Shown: piece after piece, positions 48,607 through 58,441 of the stretch
Position numbering within the stretch: the first letter of the stretch is position 1
How the letters are laid out: each line of letters starts with the position of its first letter
Assembly (NCBI RefSeq): GCF_017161445.1
Contig: NZ_CP071060.1
Coordinates: 2,542,001 to 2,606,000, forward strand
DNA length: 64,000 nucleotides
Source of the DNA: Niveibacterium microcysteis
Lineage (GTDB): Bacteria; Pseudomonadota; Gammaproteobacteria; Burkholderiales; Rhodocyclaceae
Reading direction: 5' to 3'
Translations under genes and position numbers: made by a program
Notes under the pieces: generated by a model
Told to the model about the DNA's origin: nothing
Seen by the model: only the letters and a program-made list of their open reading frames with translations
Databases searched by the model: none

Positions 48607-49140
48607 TCAGTCTTCGGGCCCGAAACACACCGCAAGGTCGCTGCAATCGGCGCAATTCGGCGACTTGCAGATGGGTACCTCAGCGCGCAGACACAGCTGA
48701 CGGTAGAAGAATTTCTTCCACTTCATGTCGCGATCGTTGAGTGCCGCCAGGCTCGGAAAACGCAGATTGAGGATTGCCGACAGCTCGCGACGCGATGGCA
48801 AACCCATGTCCTGCCAAAGGTGCTCGTCACGTTGCGCGGCAGTCGCGATTGCCGCCGCGAGCCACACGGAAAGCTCGTCGCGCGGTGAGGCGTGGTCGCA
48901 CAGCAAAGCAAACAGCTCGTCGAACTCATCGAAAGGGGCACTCGCACTGCGACCATTTGTCAGCGGCACATCGGGCAGGCAGCGGGCGCAAAGCGCGGCA
49001 AAAGCGGCATCGTCGAGGCCCCGAATCAACGGCTGCGCACCGATGCGCTGGCTCTGGGCGATCGCGCAGGCGACAACGATCTGCTCGAGGGGCGGAACGA
49101 CTTCGGCGAGATGTGAAAGGCTTGGTTCGGGTGCATTCAT
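48607..49140 (-). CDS. nifQ: Molybdenum-handling protein NifQ
   Basis: A 177-residue protein that carries an Fe-S-Mo precursor for FeMo-co. The diagnostic C-x4-C-x2-C-x5-C motif is [15 protein letters not shown] near the C-terminus, after the conserved [15 protein letters not shown] 49140 has AAAGGAG 8 bases upstream; the longer frame to 49347 covers the promoter region. It is first in a nifQ-modABC unit behind a sigma-54 promoter, joining Mo uptake and Mo insertion. Confidence 0.95.
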   Translation of the reverse strand: MNAPEPSLSHLAEVVPPLEQIVVACAIAQSQRIGAQPLIRGLDDAAFAALCARCLPDVPLTNGRSASAPFDEFDELFALLCDHASPRDELSVWLAAAIATAAQRDEHLWQDMGLPSRRELSAILNLRFPSLAALNDRDMKWKKFFYRQLCLRAEVPICKSPNCADCSDLAVCFGPED

Positions 49141-49165
49141 CGCGAACTCCTTTGCACCCTCTTCA

Positions 49166-49180
49166 GCAAGGATCAGACCA
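49166..49180 (-). promoter_or_regulatory. Sigma-54 promoter of nifQ-modABC
   Basis: The minus strand reads TGGTCTG-ATCC-TTGC followed by T. GG and GC are 10 bases apart; the -12 element is perfect and the -24 element keeps TGG. The nifQ start is 26 bases downstream. Confidence 0.65.
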
Positions 49181-49223
49181 TCGCCGCACCGGCACGGCGG
49201 GCCGTCGTTTGGGCGGAGCGCAC

Positions 49224-49239
49224 TGTACAAATGCCGACA
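49224..49239. promoter_or_regulatory. NifA site shared by nifQ and nifE
   Basis: TGT-ACAAATGCCG-ACA, an exact TGT-N10-ACA palindrome. It lies between the divergent promoters, 44 bases from the nifQ -24 and 65 bases from the nifE -24, so one NifA site could serve both. Confidence 0.7.
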
Positions 49240-49303
49240 ATTTGTCGCATTCGTCACCAGTGGCACGCGCCGCAAACCGCGTGCTGCCGGGCGTTTGCGG
49301 CGC

Positions 49304-49318
49304 GGGCACAGGGCTTGC
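49304..49318 (+). promoter_or_regulatory. Sigma-54 promoter of nifEN
   Basis: GGGCACA-GGGC-TTGC, followed by A. GG and GC have the required 10-base spacing; only the first T is replaced by G. The nifE GTG is 35 bases downstream. Confidence 0.78.
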
Positions 49319-49352
49319 AGGTGAGGCTGCACGATCCAGACAGGCATCTACC

Positions 49353-50756
49353 GTGAAAGCTTCCGAGATCACCGCCCTGCAGAATGAGCCCGCCTGCGCC
49401 CACAACGCCGGCGAGAAGAGCGGCTGCGCGCGCCCCAAGCCGGGTGCAACGGCCGGTGGCTGCAGCTTCGACGGCGCGCAGATCGCGCTGCTGCCGATTG
49501 CCGACGTCGCCCACATCGTGCACGGGCCGATCGGCTGCGCGGGCAATTCCTGGGACAACCGCGGCACACGATCCAGCGGCCCGGTGCTCTATCGCACAGG
49601 CATGACCACCGACCTCAGCGAGCAGGACGTGATCATGGGGCGCGGCGAGAAGAAACTGTTTCACGCAATCAAGCAGGCGATCGACGAGCAGGCGCCCGCG
49701 GCCGTTTTTGTCTACGCCACCTGCGTCACGGCGCTCACCGGTGACGATCTCTCGGCGGTCTGCAAAGCGGCAGAAGCGCGCTGGGGCGTGCCGGTGGTGC
49801 CTGTCGATGCGGCGGGTTTCTACGGCAGCAAGAACCTCGGCAACCGCATCGCCGGCGAGACCATGCTCGATCATGTAATCGGCACGCGCGAACCTGAGCC
49901 GGTATCGGTGGCGTGGGTGCCGGGCCAGCGGGTACACGACGTGAGCCTGATCGGCGAATACAACATCGCCGGCGAGTTCTGGAATGTCGCGCCGCTGTTC
50001 GACGAACTCGGGCTGCGCATCATCGGCACCTTGTCGGGCGACGCCCGCTACCGCGAGGTGCAGACGCTGCATCGTGCCGAAGCCAGCATGGTGGTGTGCG
50101 CGAAAGCCCTCTTGAACGTGGCGCGCAAGCTCGAGAAGCGCTGGGGCGTGCCGTACTTCGAGGGCAGCTTCTACGGTGTCGCTGACACCTCGGAGGCGCT
50201 GCGCGCCTTTGCCGGCCTGCTGCGAGACGCGGATCTGAACGCGCGTACCGAGGCGCTGATCGCACGCGAGGAGGCGTGGATCAACGCAGCACTCGACCCG
50301 TGGCGCGCGCGCCTGCAAGGCAAACGGGTACTGCTCTACACCGGCGGCGTGAAGTCCTGGTCCATCGTCTCTGCTTTGCAAGACCTGGGGATGCAGGTGG
50401 TGGCCACTGGCACGAAGAAATCCACCGCCGAAGACAAGGCACGCATTCGCGACTTGATGGGCGAGGACGCGGTGATGATCGACGACGGCAGCCCCAAGGC
50501 GCTGCTCACCGCCTACAAGGACCTGCGCGCCGACATCCTCATCGCGGGCGGACGCAACCTCTACACCGCGCTGAAGGCGCGCCTCCCCTTCCTCGACATC
50601 AACCAGGAACGCGAATTCGGTTATGCCGGATACCGCGGCATGCTCGAACTCGCGCGCCAGCTGGCGCTCAGCATCGAAAGCCCGGTCTGGGATGCGGTTC
50701 GCCGCCCGGCGCCATGGGCGCGCAGCAAGCTGGCCGGCACGCCGGTGGGAGCCTGA
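49353..50756 (+). CDS. nifE: FeMo-cofactor scaffold subunit NifE
   Basis: A 467-residue NifD-like protein that with NifN forms the scaffold where NifB-co becomes FeMo-co. Family start: [20 protein letters not shown], then [20 protein letters not shown]. Cluster ligands are in [17 protein letters not shown] and [13 protein letters not shown]. Start GTG 49353; no ATG lies near, and the open frame back to 48774 is antisense to nifQ. The ribosome site is weak (ACAGG). Confidence 0.96.
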   Translation: MKASEITALQNEPACAHNAGEKSGCARPKPGATAGGCSFDGAQIALLPIADVAHIVHGPIGCAGNSWDNRGTRSSGPVLYRTGMTTDLSEQDVIMGRGEKKLFHAIKQAIDEQAPAAVFVYATCVTALTGDDLSAVCKAAEARWGVPVVPVDAAGFYGSKNLGNRIAGETMLDHVIGTREPEPVSVAWVPGQRVHDVSLIGEYNIAGEFWNVAPLFDELGLRIIGTLSGDARYREVQTLHRAEASMVVCAKALLNVARKLEKRWGVPYFEGSFYGVADTSEALRAFAGLLRDADLNARTEALIAREEAWINAALDPWRARLQGKRVLLYTGGVKSWSIVSALQDLGMQVVATGTKKSTAEDKARIRDLMGEDAVMIDDGSPKALLTAYKDLRADILIAGGRNLYTALKARLPFLDINQEREFGYAGYRGMLELARQLALSIESPVWDAVRRPAPWARSKLAGTPVGA

Positions 50757-50757
50757 C

Positions 50758-52164
50758 ATGGCCGAAGTGATCAAACGCAGCAAGCCGCTCTCGGTCGATC
50801 CGCTGAAGACAAGCTCCACGCTCGGTGCGAGCCTCGCTTTCCTCGGCTTGCAGCGGGCGATTCCGATGATGCATGGCTCGCAGGGCTGCACCGCCTTCGG
50901 CAAGGTGTTTCTGGTGCGCCACTTCCGCGAGAGCATTCCGCTGCAGACCACGGCGATGGACCAGATCGCCACGGTGATGAGCGCCGACGAGAACGTCATC
51001 GAAGGCCTCAAGACGCTGTGCGAGAAAAGCGGCCCGGATGTGATCGGCCTGCCTACGACCGGCATCGCCGAAACCCAGGGCAGCGACATTCACCGGTTGG
51101 TGCGCGAGTTCCGCGCCAGCCACCCGCAGTACGCACAGGTGGCCATCGTGCCGGTGAACACGCCCGACTACATCGGTAGTCTGGAGAGCGGTTTCGCGCT
51201 GGCGGTCGAGGCGATCATCCAGACGTTGGTGCCGCACACCCGACATGCGGGCCGCCGGCGCCGTCAGGTGAACGTGCTCGCATCGGCCGCGCTGACGCCG
51301 GGCGACATCGAGGTGATCCGCGATTGGTGCGAAGCGTTCGGGCTGCGCGCCGTGGTGCTGCCGGACCTTGGCGATTCACTCGACGGCCACCTGATCGAAG
51401 CCGAGCACTCACCGCTGACGCTCGGCGGTACGCCACGTGAAGAAATTGCCGCAATGGGCGACTCCGTCGCCACGCTGGTCATCGGCGATTCGCTCAAGCG
51501 CGCGGCCGACGAATTGCATCTGCGCACCGAAGTGCCCGACTACCGATTCGACCACCTGATGGGGCTCGACGCCTGCGACCGTTTCACGCAAACGCTGGCG
51601 GAGATATCCGGCATCACGGTCCCGGCACGGATCGAGCGACAACGTGCCCAACTGCAGGATGCCATGGTCGACAGTCACTTCATGACCGGCTTCCTCCGCG
51701 TGGGCATTGCAGGGGAGCCCGACCTGCTTGCGGGCATGACGGAATTCATGACCAGCAATGGCTGTGAGGTCGTAACAGCCGTTGCCCCGGTGCGCGCCGA
51801 ATCCCTCGTGCGCCTGCGCTGTGCCACCGTCCAGATTGGCGACCTGCAGGATCTTGAACAGGGAGCGCAAAGCCAGCATGCCCAGTTGCTGGTTGGCAGC
51901 GCGCACCTTGCACCGTGCGCCGGGCGACTCGGTATTCCGCTGCTACGCGCAGGCTTCCCGCAATACGACCGGCTGGGCGGCTTTGCCCGCCCCTGGGTGG
52001 GCTACCGCGCAGCGCGGCAAGCCCTGTTCGACATCGCCAACCTCGTCCTGGAGCAACACCATGACATTCCGGCCTACCGATCCGTTTTTTGGTCAGGCGG
52101 ACCCCGCGACCGCGAAGACCACCCTCTCCCTTCGCAAAGTCGCGCTGGCGTGGTCCGCCACTGA
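50758..52164 (+). CDS. nifN: FeMo-cofactor scaffold subunit NifN
   Basis: A 468-residue NifK-like partner of NifE. Family start MAEVIKRSKPLSVDPLKTSS, then MMHGSQGCTAFGKVFLVRHF with the cluster Cys, and IGLPTTGIAETQGSD. It begins one base after the nifE stop. Its last 104 bases overlap the start of nifX, an unusually long overlap; the C-terminal residues (DIPAYRSVFWSGGPRD) still look like NifN. Confidence 0.96.
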   Translation: MAEVIKRSKPLSVDPLKTSSTLGASLAFLGLQRAIPMMHGSQGCTAFGKVFLVRHFRESIPLQTTAMDQIATVMSADENVIEGLKTLCEKSGPDVIGLPTTGIAETQGSDIHRLVREFRASHPQYAQVAIVPVNTPDYIGSLESGFALAVEAIIQTLVPHTRHAGRRRRQVNVLASAALTPGDIEVIRDWCEAFGLRAVVLPDLGDSLDGHLIEAEHSPLTLGGTPREEIAAMGDSVATLVIGDSLKRAADELHLRTEVPDYRFDHLMGLDACDRFTQTLAEISGITVPARIERQRAQLQDAMVDSHFMTGFLRVGIAGEPDLLAGMTEFMTSNGCEVVTAVAPVRAESLVRLRCATVQIGDLQDLEQGAQSQHAQLLVGSAHLAPCAGRLGIPLLRAGFPQYDRLGGFARPWVGYRAARQALFDIANLVLEQHHDIPAYRSVFWSGGPRDREDHPLPSQSRAGVVRH

Positions 52165-52594
52165 CCCCGAGCCGGGCACGCTGCGGGTGGCATTCGCCAG
52201 CCGCGACCGCGTTCATGTCGACCAGCATTTCGGCGCCGCCGAAGGCTTCGTCATCTTCACGGTAGACGCTGAGCGTGCCCGGCTGGCGGGGGTGCTGGAA
52301 TTCCCGCCCGAAAACATGGACGGCAATGAGAACAAGCTCGGCGAGCGGATCCGGGCGCTGGAGGGCTGCGCGGCGGTCTACTGCCTGGCAGTCGGCGGCT
52401 CGGCAGTGCGCCAGCTGCTGGCGGCCAACATCCAGCCGATCCGGCTCGAGAACGCTGCATCGATCGATCCGCTGCTCAACAGCATCCGCGACGCGATCAA
52501 TGCGGGCGGCGTGCAGTGGATAGACCGCCGCATTCATCGCGACACCGATGATTCGCGCTTCGAGCGCATGGCCGCCGAGGGTTGGCAGGAATGA
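52061..52594 (+). CDS. nifX: NifB-co/FeMo-co carrier NifX
   Basis: A 177-residue protein with the dinitrogenase iron-molybdenum cofactor fold from about residue 40: RVAFASRDRVHVDQHFGAAE, GFVIFTVDAERARLAGVLEF, AVYCLAVGGSAVRQLLAANI. NifX shuttles cofactor precursors between NifB and NifEN. ATG 52061 has GGAG 8 bases upstream inside nifN. It ends in an ATGA overlap with the next gene. Confidence 0.93.
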   Translation: MTFRPTDPFFGQADPATAKTTLSLRKVALAWSATDPEPGTLRVAFASRDRVHVDQHFGAAEGFVIFTVDAERARLAGVLEFPPENMDGNENKLGERIRALEGCAAVYCLAVGGSAVRQLLAANIQPIRLENAASIDPLLNSIRDAINAGGVQWIDRRIHRDTDDSRFERMAAEGWQE

Positions 52595-53031
52595 TGGAAC
52601 GCACTGCACGCGTCATCGCGATCCACCCCGGGCATATGGACGTCGCCGTGCAGCCCGCTGCAGCCTGCAGCGCATGCGGTGCGCGCAAAGCCTGCCAGGG
52701 CGAATCCGCAGATCGCGTATTCGCGCTGCCGCTCGCCCCTGGCGTCGTGCTCGGCGCCGAGGTTTCGCTCGCGCTTGAAGATCATCGCCTGCTGATGACT
52801 GCCGCCCTTGCCTACCTGGTGCCAGCGGTGGGCTGCGTGGTCGGCGCCGTACTCGGGCAGATCCTCGGCCACGGCAACCTGACCGCCCTCGCAGGCGCCC
52901 TGACTGGCTTGTTCGCCGGCCTGCTCCCCGCGCGCGTACTGACCGCACGCCTGGGCGACGACTGGAACCAGCCCGCCATACACAGTTGCAGTCCCCTCCC
53001 CCCTTCGGACAAGCGGAGCTCCGAATCATGA
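52591..53031 (+). CDS. RseC/MucC-type protein in the nif operon
   Basis: A 146-residue SoxR-reducing system RseC-family protein. The N-terminal part has the family Cys cluster CSACGARKAC and a beta-rich domain; two hydrophobic helices follow (about residues 70-90 and 95-120: TAALAYLVPAVGCVVGAVLG). RseC works with Rnf/Rsx complexes in SoxR reduction. Here it lies between nifX and DUF269, with ATGA coupling to nifX. Rnf genes are 8 kb downstream, so an electron-supply link is plausible but inferred. ATG 52594 is an alternative start. Confidence 0.85.
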   Translation: MMERTARVIAIHPGHMDVAVQPAAACSACGARKACQGESADRVFALPLAPGVVLGAEVSLALEDHRLLMTAALAYLVPAVGCVVGAVLGQILGHGNLTALAGALTGLFAGLLPARVLTARLGDDWNQPAIHSCSPLPPSDKRSSES

Positions 53032-53492
53032 CGACCACTACCACCGTGCCCGACCCGATCTTCGAAACCGACTTCATGCGCGAAATGCTGCGCCAGATGC
53101 GTGCGCTGGACAGCTATGGCGTGCACGACGGCAAGAGCGTTGAGCAGCTGCTTGCACCCTTCGTGCTGACCAAGGAAGCCCGTGCGGCGATTCCGCTGCT
53201 GGGCGATCCGGATGAAGTCACGCTCGCTCGAGTGCGTGCCTTCTACAACGCCATCGCGGTGCTGATCGAAAAGGAATGCGGAAACATGGCCGTGCCGCTG
53301 GTGCATCTGTCGCACGAAGGCTTCGGCCGCGTGATCATCACCGTGGGCAAGCTCGTTGCACTGGATCGCAGCCTGCGCGATGTGCATCGCTTCGGCTTCG
53401 ATTCCTTCTCGAAGATGAAGACGGAAGCGGACAAGCAGCTCGCCGTGGCGATCGAACTCGTCGGCCGCCACCCGGACGTGGCCGGCCTGTGA
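53028..53492 (+). CDS. NifX-associated protein (DUF269)
   Basis: A 154-residue protein of the NifX-associated DUF269 family. Typical text: DPIFETDFMREMLRQMRALD, RAFYNAIAVLIEKECGNMAV, HEGFGRVIITVGKLVALDRS and FGFDSFSKMKTEADKQL. It normally follows nifX and is found only in diazotrophs; its biochemical role is not known. Overlaps the RseC gene by 4 bases. Confidence 0.93.
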   Translation: MTTTTTVPDPIFETDFMREMLRQMRALDSYGVHDGKSVEQLLAPFVLTKEARAAIPLLGDPDEVTLARVRAFYNAIAVLIEKECGNMAVPLVHLSHEGFGRVIITVGKLVALDRSLRDVHRFGFDSFSKMKTEADKQLAVAIELVGRHPDVAGL

Positions 53493-53500
53493 GCGCTGCC

Positions 53501-53719
53501 ATGGACAGCCCGACACTCGAATCGCTGGAAAAGGACGTCCGCCGCTTGCGGCGCATCGCATCCGAATGGGCAGGCCAGCTGCATGACCTGGTCGAGGATC
53601 GACTTCCCGCCGCGTTCCACGAGATTCCCGGCATCTCGCAATCCACCTACGACGCGTGCCAGGCCTGGGCCGAAGCGGAGGCCCGGTTGCGCGCGGCACG
53701 TACAGAACACCCCTTGTGA
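53501..53719 (+). CDS. Nif-linked small metalloprotein (DUF683/CCE_0567)
   Basis: A 72-residue helical protein: LESLEKDVRRLRRIASEWAG, QLHDLVEDRLPAAFHEIPGI, YDACQAWAEAEARL. This is the CCE_0567/DUF683 family, which forms helical hairpins and binds metal in one characterised member. It follows DUF269, its usual neighbour. An in-frame GTG at 53489 overlapping the previous stop is another possible start. Confidence 0.88.
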   Translation: MDSPTLESLEKDVRRLRRIASEWAGQLHDLVEDRLPAAFHEIPGISQSTYDACQAWAEAEARLRAARTEHPL

Positions 53720-53754
53720 GTCACCCCCCATTTCACCATCACAGGAGCAACACC

Positions 53755-54057
53755 ATGTCTGACATTACCGGTATCACCCGCGGCGGCACCCCATGGACGC
53801 CTGAATTTGCTGTCGCGCTCGATGCCAAGAAGTGCATCGGCTGCGGCCGCTGCTACAAGGTCTGCACGCGTGACGTGCTGGAACTGATCGATCGGAGCGA
53901 AGACGATCTGCCCGAAGACGACGATGACGACGACAGCGAGAGCATCTCGTCCGTGATGTCGCTCGCCGACCCGATGGACTGCACCGGCTGCGGCGCATGC
54001 AGCCGCGTTTGCCCCAAGGCTTGTTTCACACACAGCGCGATGCCGCTGGCAGCCTGA
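53755..54057 (+). CDS. fdxB: Nif-specific ferredoxin III (FdxB-like)
   Basis: A 100-residue ferredoxin with two [4Fe-4S] motifs, [11 protein letters not shown] near residue 27 and [15 protein letters not shown] near residue 77, separated by a very acidic linker ([15 protein letters not shown]). The start [20 protein letters not shown] is typical of nif ferredoxin III. Probably donates electrons to cofactor synthesis or nitrogenase. ACAGGAG lies 7 bases before ATG 53755. Confidence 0.92.
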   Translation: MSDITGITRGGTPWTPEFAVALDAKKCIGCGRCYKVCTRDVLELIDRSEDDLPEDDDDDDSESISSVMSLADPMDCTGCGACSRVCPKACFTHSAMPLAA

Positions 54058-54164
54058 CGCCCGCCCCGCCTCACCCGCACCGGCCGCATTGATTGCGGCC
54101 GGTGGCGCTTCATCCGCGGCCCGGCCGCCGATCACGCCGCTACGGCGCCTTCCCCACAGCGCCT

Positions 54165-54180
54165 TGTCGCAAGTCCGACA
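54165..54180. promoter_or_regulatory. NifA upstream activator site for nifU
   Basis: TGT-CGCAAGTCCG-ACA, an exact TGT-N10-ACA match 64 bases upstream of the nifU -24 element. Confidence 0.72.
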
Positions 54181-54243
54181 ATCGCGCCACGCTCGCCCGC
54201 CCAAGCCCTTTCCGCACAGGCCTTTGCGACCGACGAGCTCACT

Positions 54244-54258
54244 TGGCACACGCTTTGC
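54244..54258 (+). promoter_or_regulatory. Sigma-54 promoter of nifUSVWZM
   Basis: TGGCACA-CGCT-TTGC followed by A, a near-perfect -24/-12 element with correct spacing. The nifU ATG is 62 bases downstream. The rest of the 262-base gap after fdxB holds no gene. Confidence 0.9.
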
Positions 54259-54319
54259 AGTAGCACCTTGCAAGCACCGTTCAGCACGGTGCGCCCTCAA
54301 AGTCGTCAAGGAGCCTGCC

Positions 54320-55222
54320 ATGTGGGACTACACCGAAAAGGTCAAGGAACACTTCTTCAACCCACGCAACGCCGGCCCGCTGGACCAAGCGAATGCGGTT
54401 GGTGATGTCGGCTCCATCCAGTGCGGTGACGCACTTCGCCTGATGCTGGATGTCGACCCGGAAACCGAGATCATCCGCGATGCGCGCTTCCAGACCTTCG
54501 GCTGCGGCTCGGCGATTGCGTCGAGCTCGGCGCTCACGGAGATCGTCAAGGGCAAAACCCTGGACGAAGCACTCAAGGTCAGCAACCAGGACATCGCCGC
54601 CTTTCTCGATGGTCTGCCACCGGAAAAGATGCACTGCTCGGTGATGGGCCGCGAAGCGCTGCAAGCCGCGATTGCGAACTACCGCGGCGAGGCATGGAAG
54701 GACGACCACGAAGAAGGCGAGTTGATCTGCAAGTGCTACGCGATCGATTCGGCGCTGATCGAACGGGTGGTCCGCGAGAACGGGCTCACGACACTCGAAC
54801 AGGTAACCCACTTCACCAAGGCTGGCGGGGCCTGTGCGTCCTGCCACGAGAAGATCGAGGACGTGCTGATCTCGATCGTCGCGGCTCGTTGCGAAGCCGG
54901 CGCAATCGAGGCAGCTCCAGCGGCCGCCGCCCCGGCACCGATCGACACCGTTGCTGCCGAGAAACCGCGCATGACCAACCTCCAGCGCATGCGCAAGATC
55001 GAAGAAATCATCGAATCGGTGCGCCCGATGCTGCAGAACGATCATGGCGACATCGAGATCGTCGACATCGTCGGCAAGAACATCTACGTGAACCTCAAAG
55101 GCGCCTGCATGGGCTGCGCGCTCGAAGCCGCCACGCTTGGGGCGATCCAGCAAAAGCTGTTCGAAGAACTGGGCGAATACGTGCGCCTGCTGCCCGCAAG
55201 CCAACTCGAAATGGCGCGCTGA
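54320..55222 (+). CDS. nifU: Nitrogenase Fe-S scaffold NifU
   Basis: A 300-residue three-domain scaffold. The N-terminal IscU-like domain has Cys in [11 protein letters not shown] (C35), [14 protein letters not shown] and EKMHCSVMG. The central permanent [2Fe-2S] region has LICKCYAID and [10 protein letters not shown]. The C-terminal NifU domain has [14 protein letters not shown]. It builds clusters for nitrogenase with NifS. ATG 54320 with AAGGAG 6 bases upstream. Confidence 0.98.
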   Translation: MWDYTEKVKEHFFNPRNAGPLDQANAVGDVGSIQCGDALRLMLDVDPETEIIRDARFQTFGCGSAIASSSALTEIVKGKTLDEALKVSNQDIAAFLDGLPPEKMHCSVMGREALQAAIANYRGEAWKDDHEEGELICKCYAIDSALIERVVRENGLTTLEQVTHFTKAGGACASCHEKIEDVLISIVAARCEAGAIEAAPAAAAPAPIDTVAAEKPRMTNLQRMRKIEEIIESVRPMLQNDHGDIEIVDIVGKNIYVNLKGACMGCALEAATLGAIQQKLFEELGEYVRLLPASQLEMAR

Positions 55223-55265
55223 ACGCGCCGCAAAGAACGTCCGACCCCCAACGGAGCGCCCGACC

Positions 55266-56474
55266 ATGAAACCGATCTATCTCGACAACAACGCCACCAC
55301 GCCCTGCGACCCGGCCGTCGTTGAAGCCATGCTGCCCTTCTTTACCGAGCAGTTCGGCAACGCCTCATCCATCCACAGCTTCGGCAATCAGGTGGGTGTG
55401 GCGATCAAGAAGGCACGCGCGCAGATCCAGGCCCTGCTCGGCGCCGAGCACGACTCGGAGATCATCTTCACCTCCGGCGGCACCGAGTCGGACAACACCG
55501 CGATTCTCTCCGCGCTCAAGGCCCAGCCCGATCGCAACCAGATCATCACCACCGTGGTCGAACACCCCGCCGTGCTCGCTTTCTGCGACCGGCTTGAGAA
55601 AGAGGGTTACGTGGTGCACAAGCTGCGGGTGGATGGCCGCGGCCGGCTCGACATGGACGCCTACCGCGAACTGCTGACCGACCGCGTCGCAATCGTTTCG
55701 GTGATGTGGGCCAACAACGAAACCGGCACGATCTTCCAGGTCGAAGAGATGGCCGAGTACGCCCACGCACGCGGCATCCAGTTCCACACCGATGCCGTTC
55801 AGGCGGTGGGCAAGCTGCCGATCGACCTGAAGCGCACCAAGATCGACATGCTCTCGCTCTCGGGCCACAAGCTGCATGCGCCCAAGGGCATCGGCGTGCT
55901 CTACCTGCGCCGCGGCACGCGCTTCCGCGCGCTCTTGCACGGCGGCCAGCAGGAACGCAGCCGCCGCCCTGGCACCGAAAACGCACCGGGCATCATCGCG
56001 CTGGGCAAGGCGGCCGAACTCGCCATGCAACACATGGAGACCGAGAACACGGACGTCCGCTTCCTGCGCGACAAGCTTGAGAAAGGCATTCTCGCGCGCG
56101 TGCCACGCGCCTTCCCGAATGGCGATCTGCACTGCCGGCTACCGAACACCAGCAACATCGCGTTCGAGTTCGTCGAAGGCGAAGGCATCCTGCTGTTGTT
56201 GAACAAGTTGGGTATCGCGGCCTCCAGCGGATCGGCCTGTACTTCGGGCTCGCTCGAACCCTCGCATGTGATGCGTGCGATGGGCATTCCCTACACCGCG
56301 GCGCACGGCAGCATCCGCTTCTCGCTGTCGCGCTACAACACGCTTGACGAGATCGAACGCGTCATCGAGGCAGTGCCGCCAATCATTGCGCAGTTGCGCA
56401 AGATCTCGCCCTACTGGAACGAGAGCGGTCCAGTCGAAGACCCGGACAAGCTGTTCCAACCCGCCTACGCCTGA
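55266..56474 (+). CDS. nifS: Nitrogenase cysteine desulfurase NifS
   Basis: A 402-residue PLP enzyme providing sulfur to NifU. Start [23 protein letters not shown] lysine in [20 protein letters not shown]; catalytic Cys in [21 protein letters not shown] (read in parts). The C-terminal [20 protein letters not shown] is the NifS type. Third cysteine desulfurase of the window, after IscS and the 14169-15317 copy. Confidence 0.97.
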   Translation: MKPIYLDNNATTPCDPAVVEAMLPFFTEQFGNASSIHSFGNQVGVAIKKARAQIQALLGAEHDSEIIFTSGGTESDNTAILSALKAQPDRNQIITTVVEHPAVLAFCDRLEKEGYVVHKLRVDGRGRLDMDAYRELLTDRVAIVSVMWANNETGTIFQVEEMAEYAHARGIQFHTDAVQAVGKLPIDLKRTKIDMLSLSGHKLHAPKGIGVLYLRRGTRFRALLHGGQQERSRRPGTENAPGIIALGKAAELAMQHMETENTDVRFLRDKLEKGILARVPRAFPNGDLHCRLPNTSNIAFEFVEGEGILLLLNKLGIAASSGSACTSGSLEPSHVMRAMGIPYTAAHGSIRFSLSRYNTLDEIERVIEAVPPIIAQLRKISPYWNESGPVEDPDKLFQPAYA

Positions 56475-56499
56475 TTGGCGCAACGCAACGGAGACCGCA

Positions 56500-57636
56500 A
56501 TGCCCGCATTCGTCACCGTTAATGACACAACCCTGCGCGACGGCGAGCAGACCGCGGGGGTTGCATTCAGTCGCGCCGAGAAGCTGGATGTAGCCCGCAG
56601 GCTCGACGCCCTCGGCGTGCCGGAAATGGAAGTCGGCATCCCGGCGATGGGCGAGCACGAGCGTGCCAGCATCCGCGCGATCGCGGCCCTTGGCCTGCAC
56701 GCACGCCTGATGGTGTGGGCGCGGCTCACGGAGTCGGACGTGCGCGCCTGCGAAGGGCTTGGCGCACATCTGATCGACATCTCCGCTCCGGCCTCCGACC
56801 AACACCTGGCCCGCAAACTCGGCCGGTCGCGTGAATGGTTGCTCGGCGAGATCGCTCGTCTGGTGCCACTCGCGCGTGGCTTCGGCTTGGGCGTTTCGAT
56901 CGGGCTTGAAGACGCGTCGCGCGCCGACCTTGGTTTTCTCGTTCGCATCGCCCAGGTCGCCGAGGCTGCCGGTGCCATCCGGCTCCGCTTCGCGGACACG
57001 CTCGGCGTCATGGAGCCCTTCGGCGTACGGCGGGCGATTCGCACGCTCAAACGCCACTGCGGCCTGCAGATCGAGATGCATGCGCACAACGACCTGGGCA
57101 TGGCCACCGCGAACACGCTGGCCGCTGCCCGCGCCGGCGCGACGCATGTGAACACCACTGTGAACGGCCTGGGCGAGCGCGCCGGCAACGCTGCGCTGGA
57201 GGAAGTCGTGCTCGGCCTCGGTCAGTGTTACGGCATATCGACCGGCATCGATCTGACCGCATTTCCGGTGCTCGCGGAGCGCGTCGCCGCCGCATCGGGG
57301 CGACCGATTCCCGCGCAGAAGAGCCTGACCGGCGCCAACGTCTTCACCCACGAAGCCGGCATCCATGTCGACGGCCTTCTGAAGGATCCGAGCAACTATC
57401 AGGGTTTCGACCCCGCATTGGTCGGCCGCTCGCACCGCGTCGTGCTCGGCAAGCATTCCGGCAAGGGCGCGGTGAAGTCCGTCTTCGCCCGCCTGGGCCA
57501 CCCGGTTGGCGACATGGAAGCCGACGCCCTGCTTGGCCGGGTACGGCAGTTCGTTGTCACAACCAAGCGCGCCCCCAACGACGACGATCTGATGCGCCTG
57601 TTCGACGGTGTCACCCCAGAACCACTGCCCTGCTGA
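56500..57636 (+). CDS. nifV: Homocitrate synthase NifV
   Basis: A 378-residue enzyme that condenses acetyl-CoA with 2-oxoglutarate to homocitrate, the organic ligand of FeMo-co. Active-site motif [19 protein letters not shown]; metal-binding region [39 protein letters not shown] near residue 285. Begins 25 bases after nifS in the same operon. Confidence 0.96.
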   Translation: MPAFVTVNDTTLRDGEQTAGVAFSRAEKLDVARRLDALGVPEMEVGIPAMGEHERASIRAIAALGLHARLMVWARLTESDVRACEGLGAHLIDISAPASDQHLARKLGRSREWLLGEIARLVPLARGFGLGVSIGLEDASRADLGFLVRIAQVAEAAGAIRLRFADTLGVMEPFGVRRAIRTLKRHCGLQIEMHAHNDLGMATANTLAAARAGATHVNTTVNGLGERAGNAALEEVVLGLGQCYGISTGIDLTAFPVLAERVAAASGRPIPAQKSLTGANVFTHEAGIHVDGLLKDPSNYQGFDPALVGRSHRVVLGKHSGKGAVKSVFARLGHPVGDMEADALLGRVRQFVVTTKRAPNDDDLMRLFDGVTPEPLPC

Positions 57637-57653
57637 ACGAACGCGAGGACACC

Positions 57654-57971
57654 ATGCACGCCCCCTCCCCCACGCTGGCCGACGACCTTGCCGAACTCGA
57701 AACGATCGAGGACTTCCTCGCCTACTTCGGTATCCCGTACGAACGTTCGGTGGTGCAAATCAACCGGCTGCACATCCTGCAGCGCTTCCACGACTACCTG
57801 CGCAGCGCCGACGAGCCGCCGGTCTACGAACAGTGGCACGAGCGCCTCGCGCGCGCCTACGACGACTACCTGAATTCGGACGCGATCACGCAAGGCGTGT
57901 TCCGCGTCTTCAAGCGCGCCCGTGGCATCTCCACCGTGCAGCTCAGCGACATCGGGCGGGCCCCGCGATGA
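57654..57971 (+). CDS. nifW: Nitrogenase-stabilizing protein NifW
   Basis: A 105-residue NifW protein: ELETIEDFLAYFGIPYERSV, VVQINRLHILQRFHDYL, ARAYDDYLNSDAITQGVFRV. It protects or helps assemble the MoFe protein under oxygen. Starts at ATG 57654 with GCGAGGACACC upstream; overlaps nifZ by 4 bases (ATGA). Confidence 0.95.
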   Translation: MHAPSPTLADDLAELETIEDFLAYFGIPYERSVVQINRLHILQRFHDYLRSADEPPVYEQWHERLARAYDDYLNSDAITQGVFRVFKRARGISTVQLSDIGRAPR

Positions 57972-58441
57972 ACCCGCAGTTCGAACTTGGCGATGTGGTG
58001 CGAGTCGTGCGCAACGTGCGCGACGACGGCACCTTTCCCGGCGCCACCCGCGGCGATCTGCTCGTGCGCCGAGGCAGCCTCGGGCATGTGGTCGACATCG
58101 GCACCTTCCTGATGGATCAGATCATCTACTCGGTCCATTTTCTGGATGCCAAACGGATTGTCGGCTGCCGCGAGGAAGAACTGCTTCCCGCTGACGCCCC
58201 TTGGGCGGAATCTCAGTTCGAGACGCGGGAACGGGTGCGCAACCTGAAAGCACTCTCGATCAACGGCAAGGTACGGGTGCCCGTTGGCGCGGTGGGCGAA
58301 GTGCTCAAGGTGATTCGCGATGTCGCCGACGACATCGCCTACCACGTCCATTTTCCGGTGTTCCCTGGCCGCACGCTCCAGGTGCGCGAACGCGCCCTTG
58401 GCCCGGTCACACCAGCGATTCAGGAGACGAGTGATGCCTGA
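57968..58441 (+). CDS. nifZ: P-cluster maturation protein NifZ
   Basis: A 157-residue NifZ protein with two SH3-like repeats: FELGDVVRVVRNVRDDGTFP and LLVRRGSLGHVVDIGTFLMD, then IIYSVHFLDAKRIVGCREEE, and a second set GAVGEVLKVIRDVADDIAYH. NifZ helps form the second P-cluster. Coupled to nifW and nifM; it overlaps nifM by 8 bases. Confidence 0.95.
   Translation: MNPQFELGDVVRVVRNVRDDGTFPGATRGDLLVRRGSLGHVVDIGTFLMDQIIYSVHFLDAKRIVGCREEELLPADAPWAESQFETRERVRNLKALSINGKVRVPVGAVGEVLKVIRDVADDIAYHVHFPVFPGRTLQVRERALGPVTPAIQETSDA

Noticed and set aside
49260-49275. TGGCACG resembling a sigma-54 -24 element before nifE
   Set aside because: The base pair at -12 reads GCCGCAA, with no TTGC at the right spacing. 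The site at 49304-49318 fits instead.
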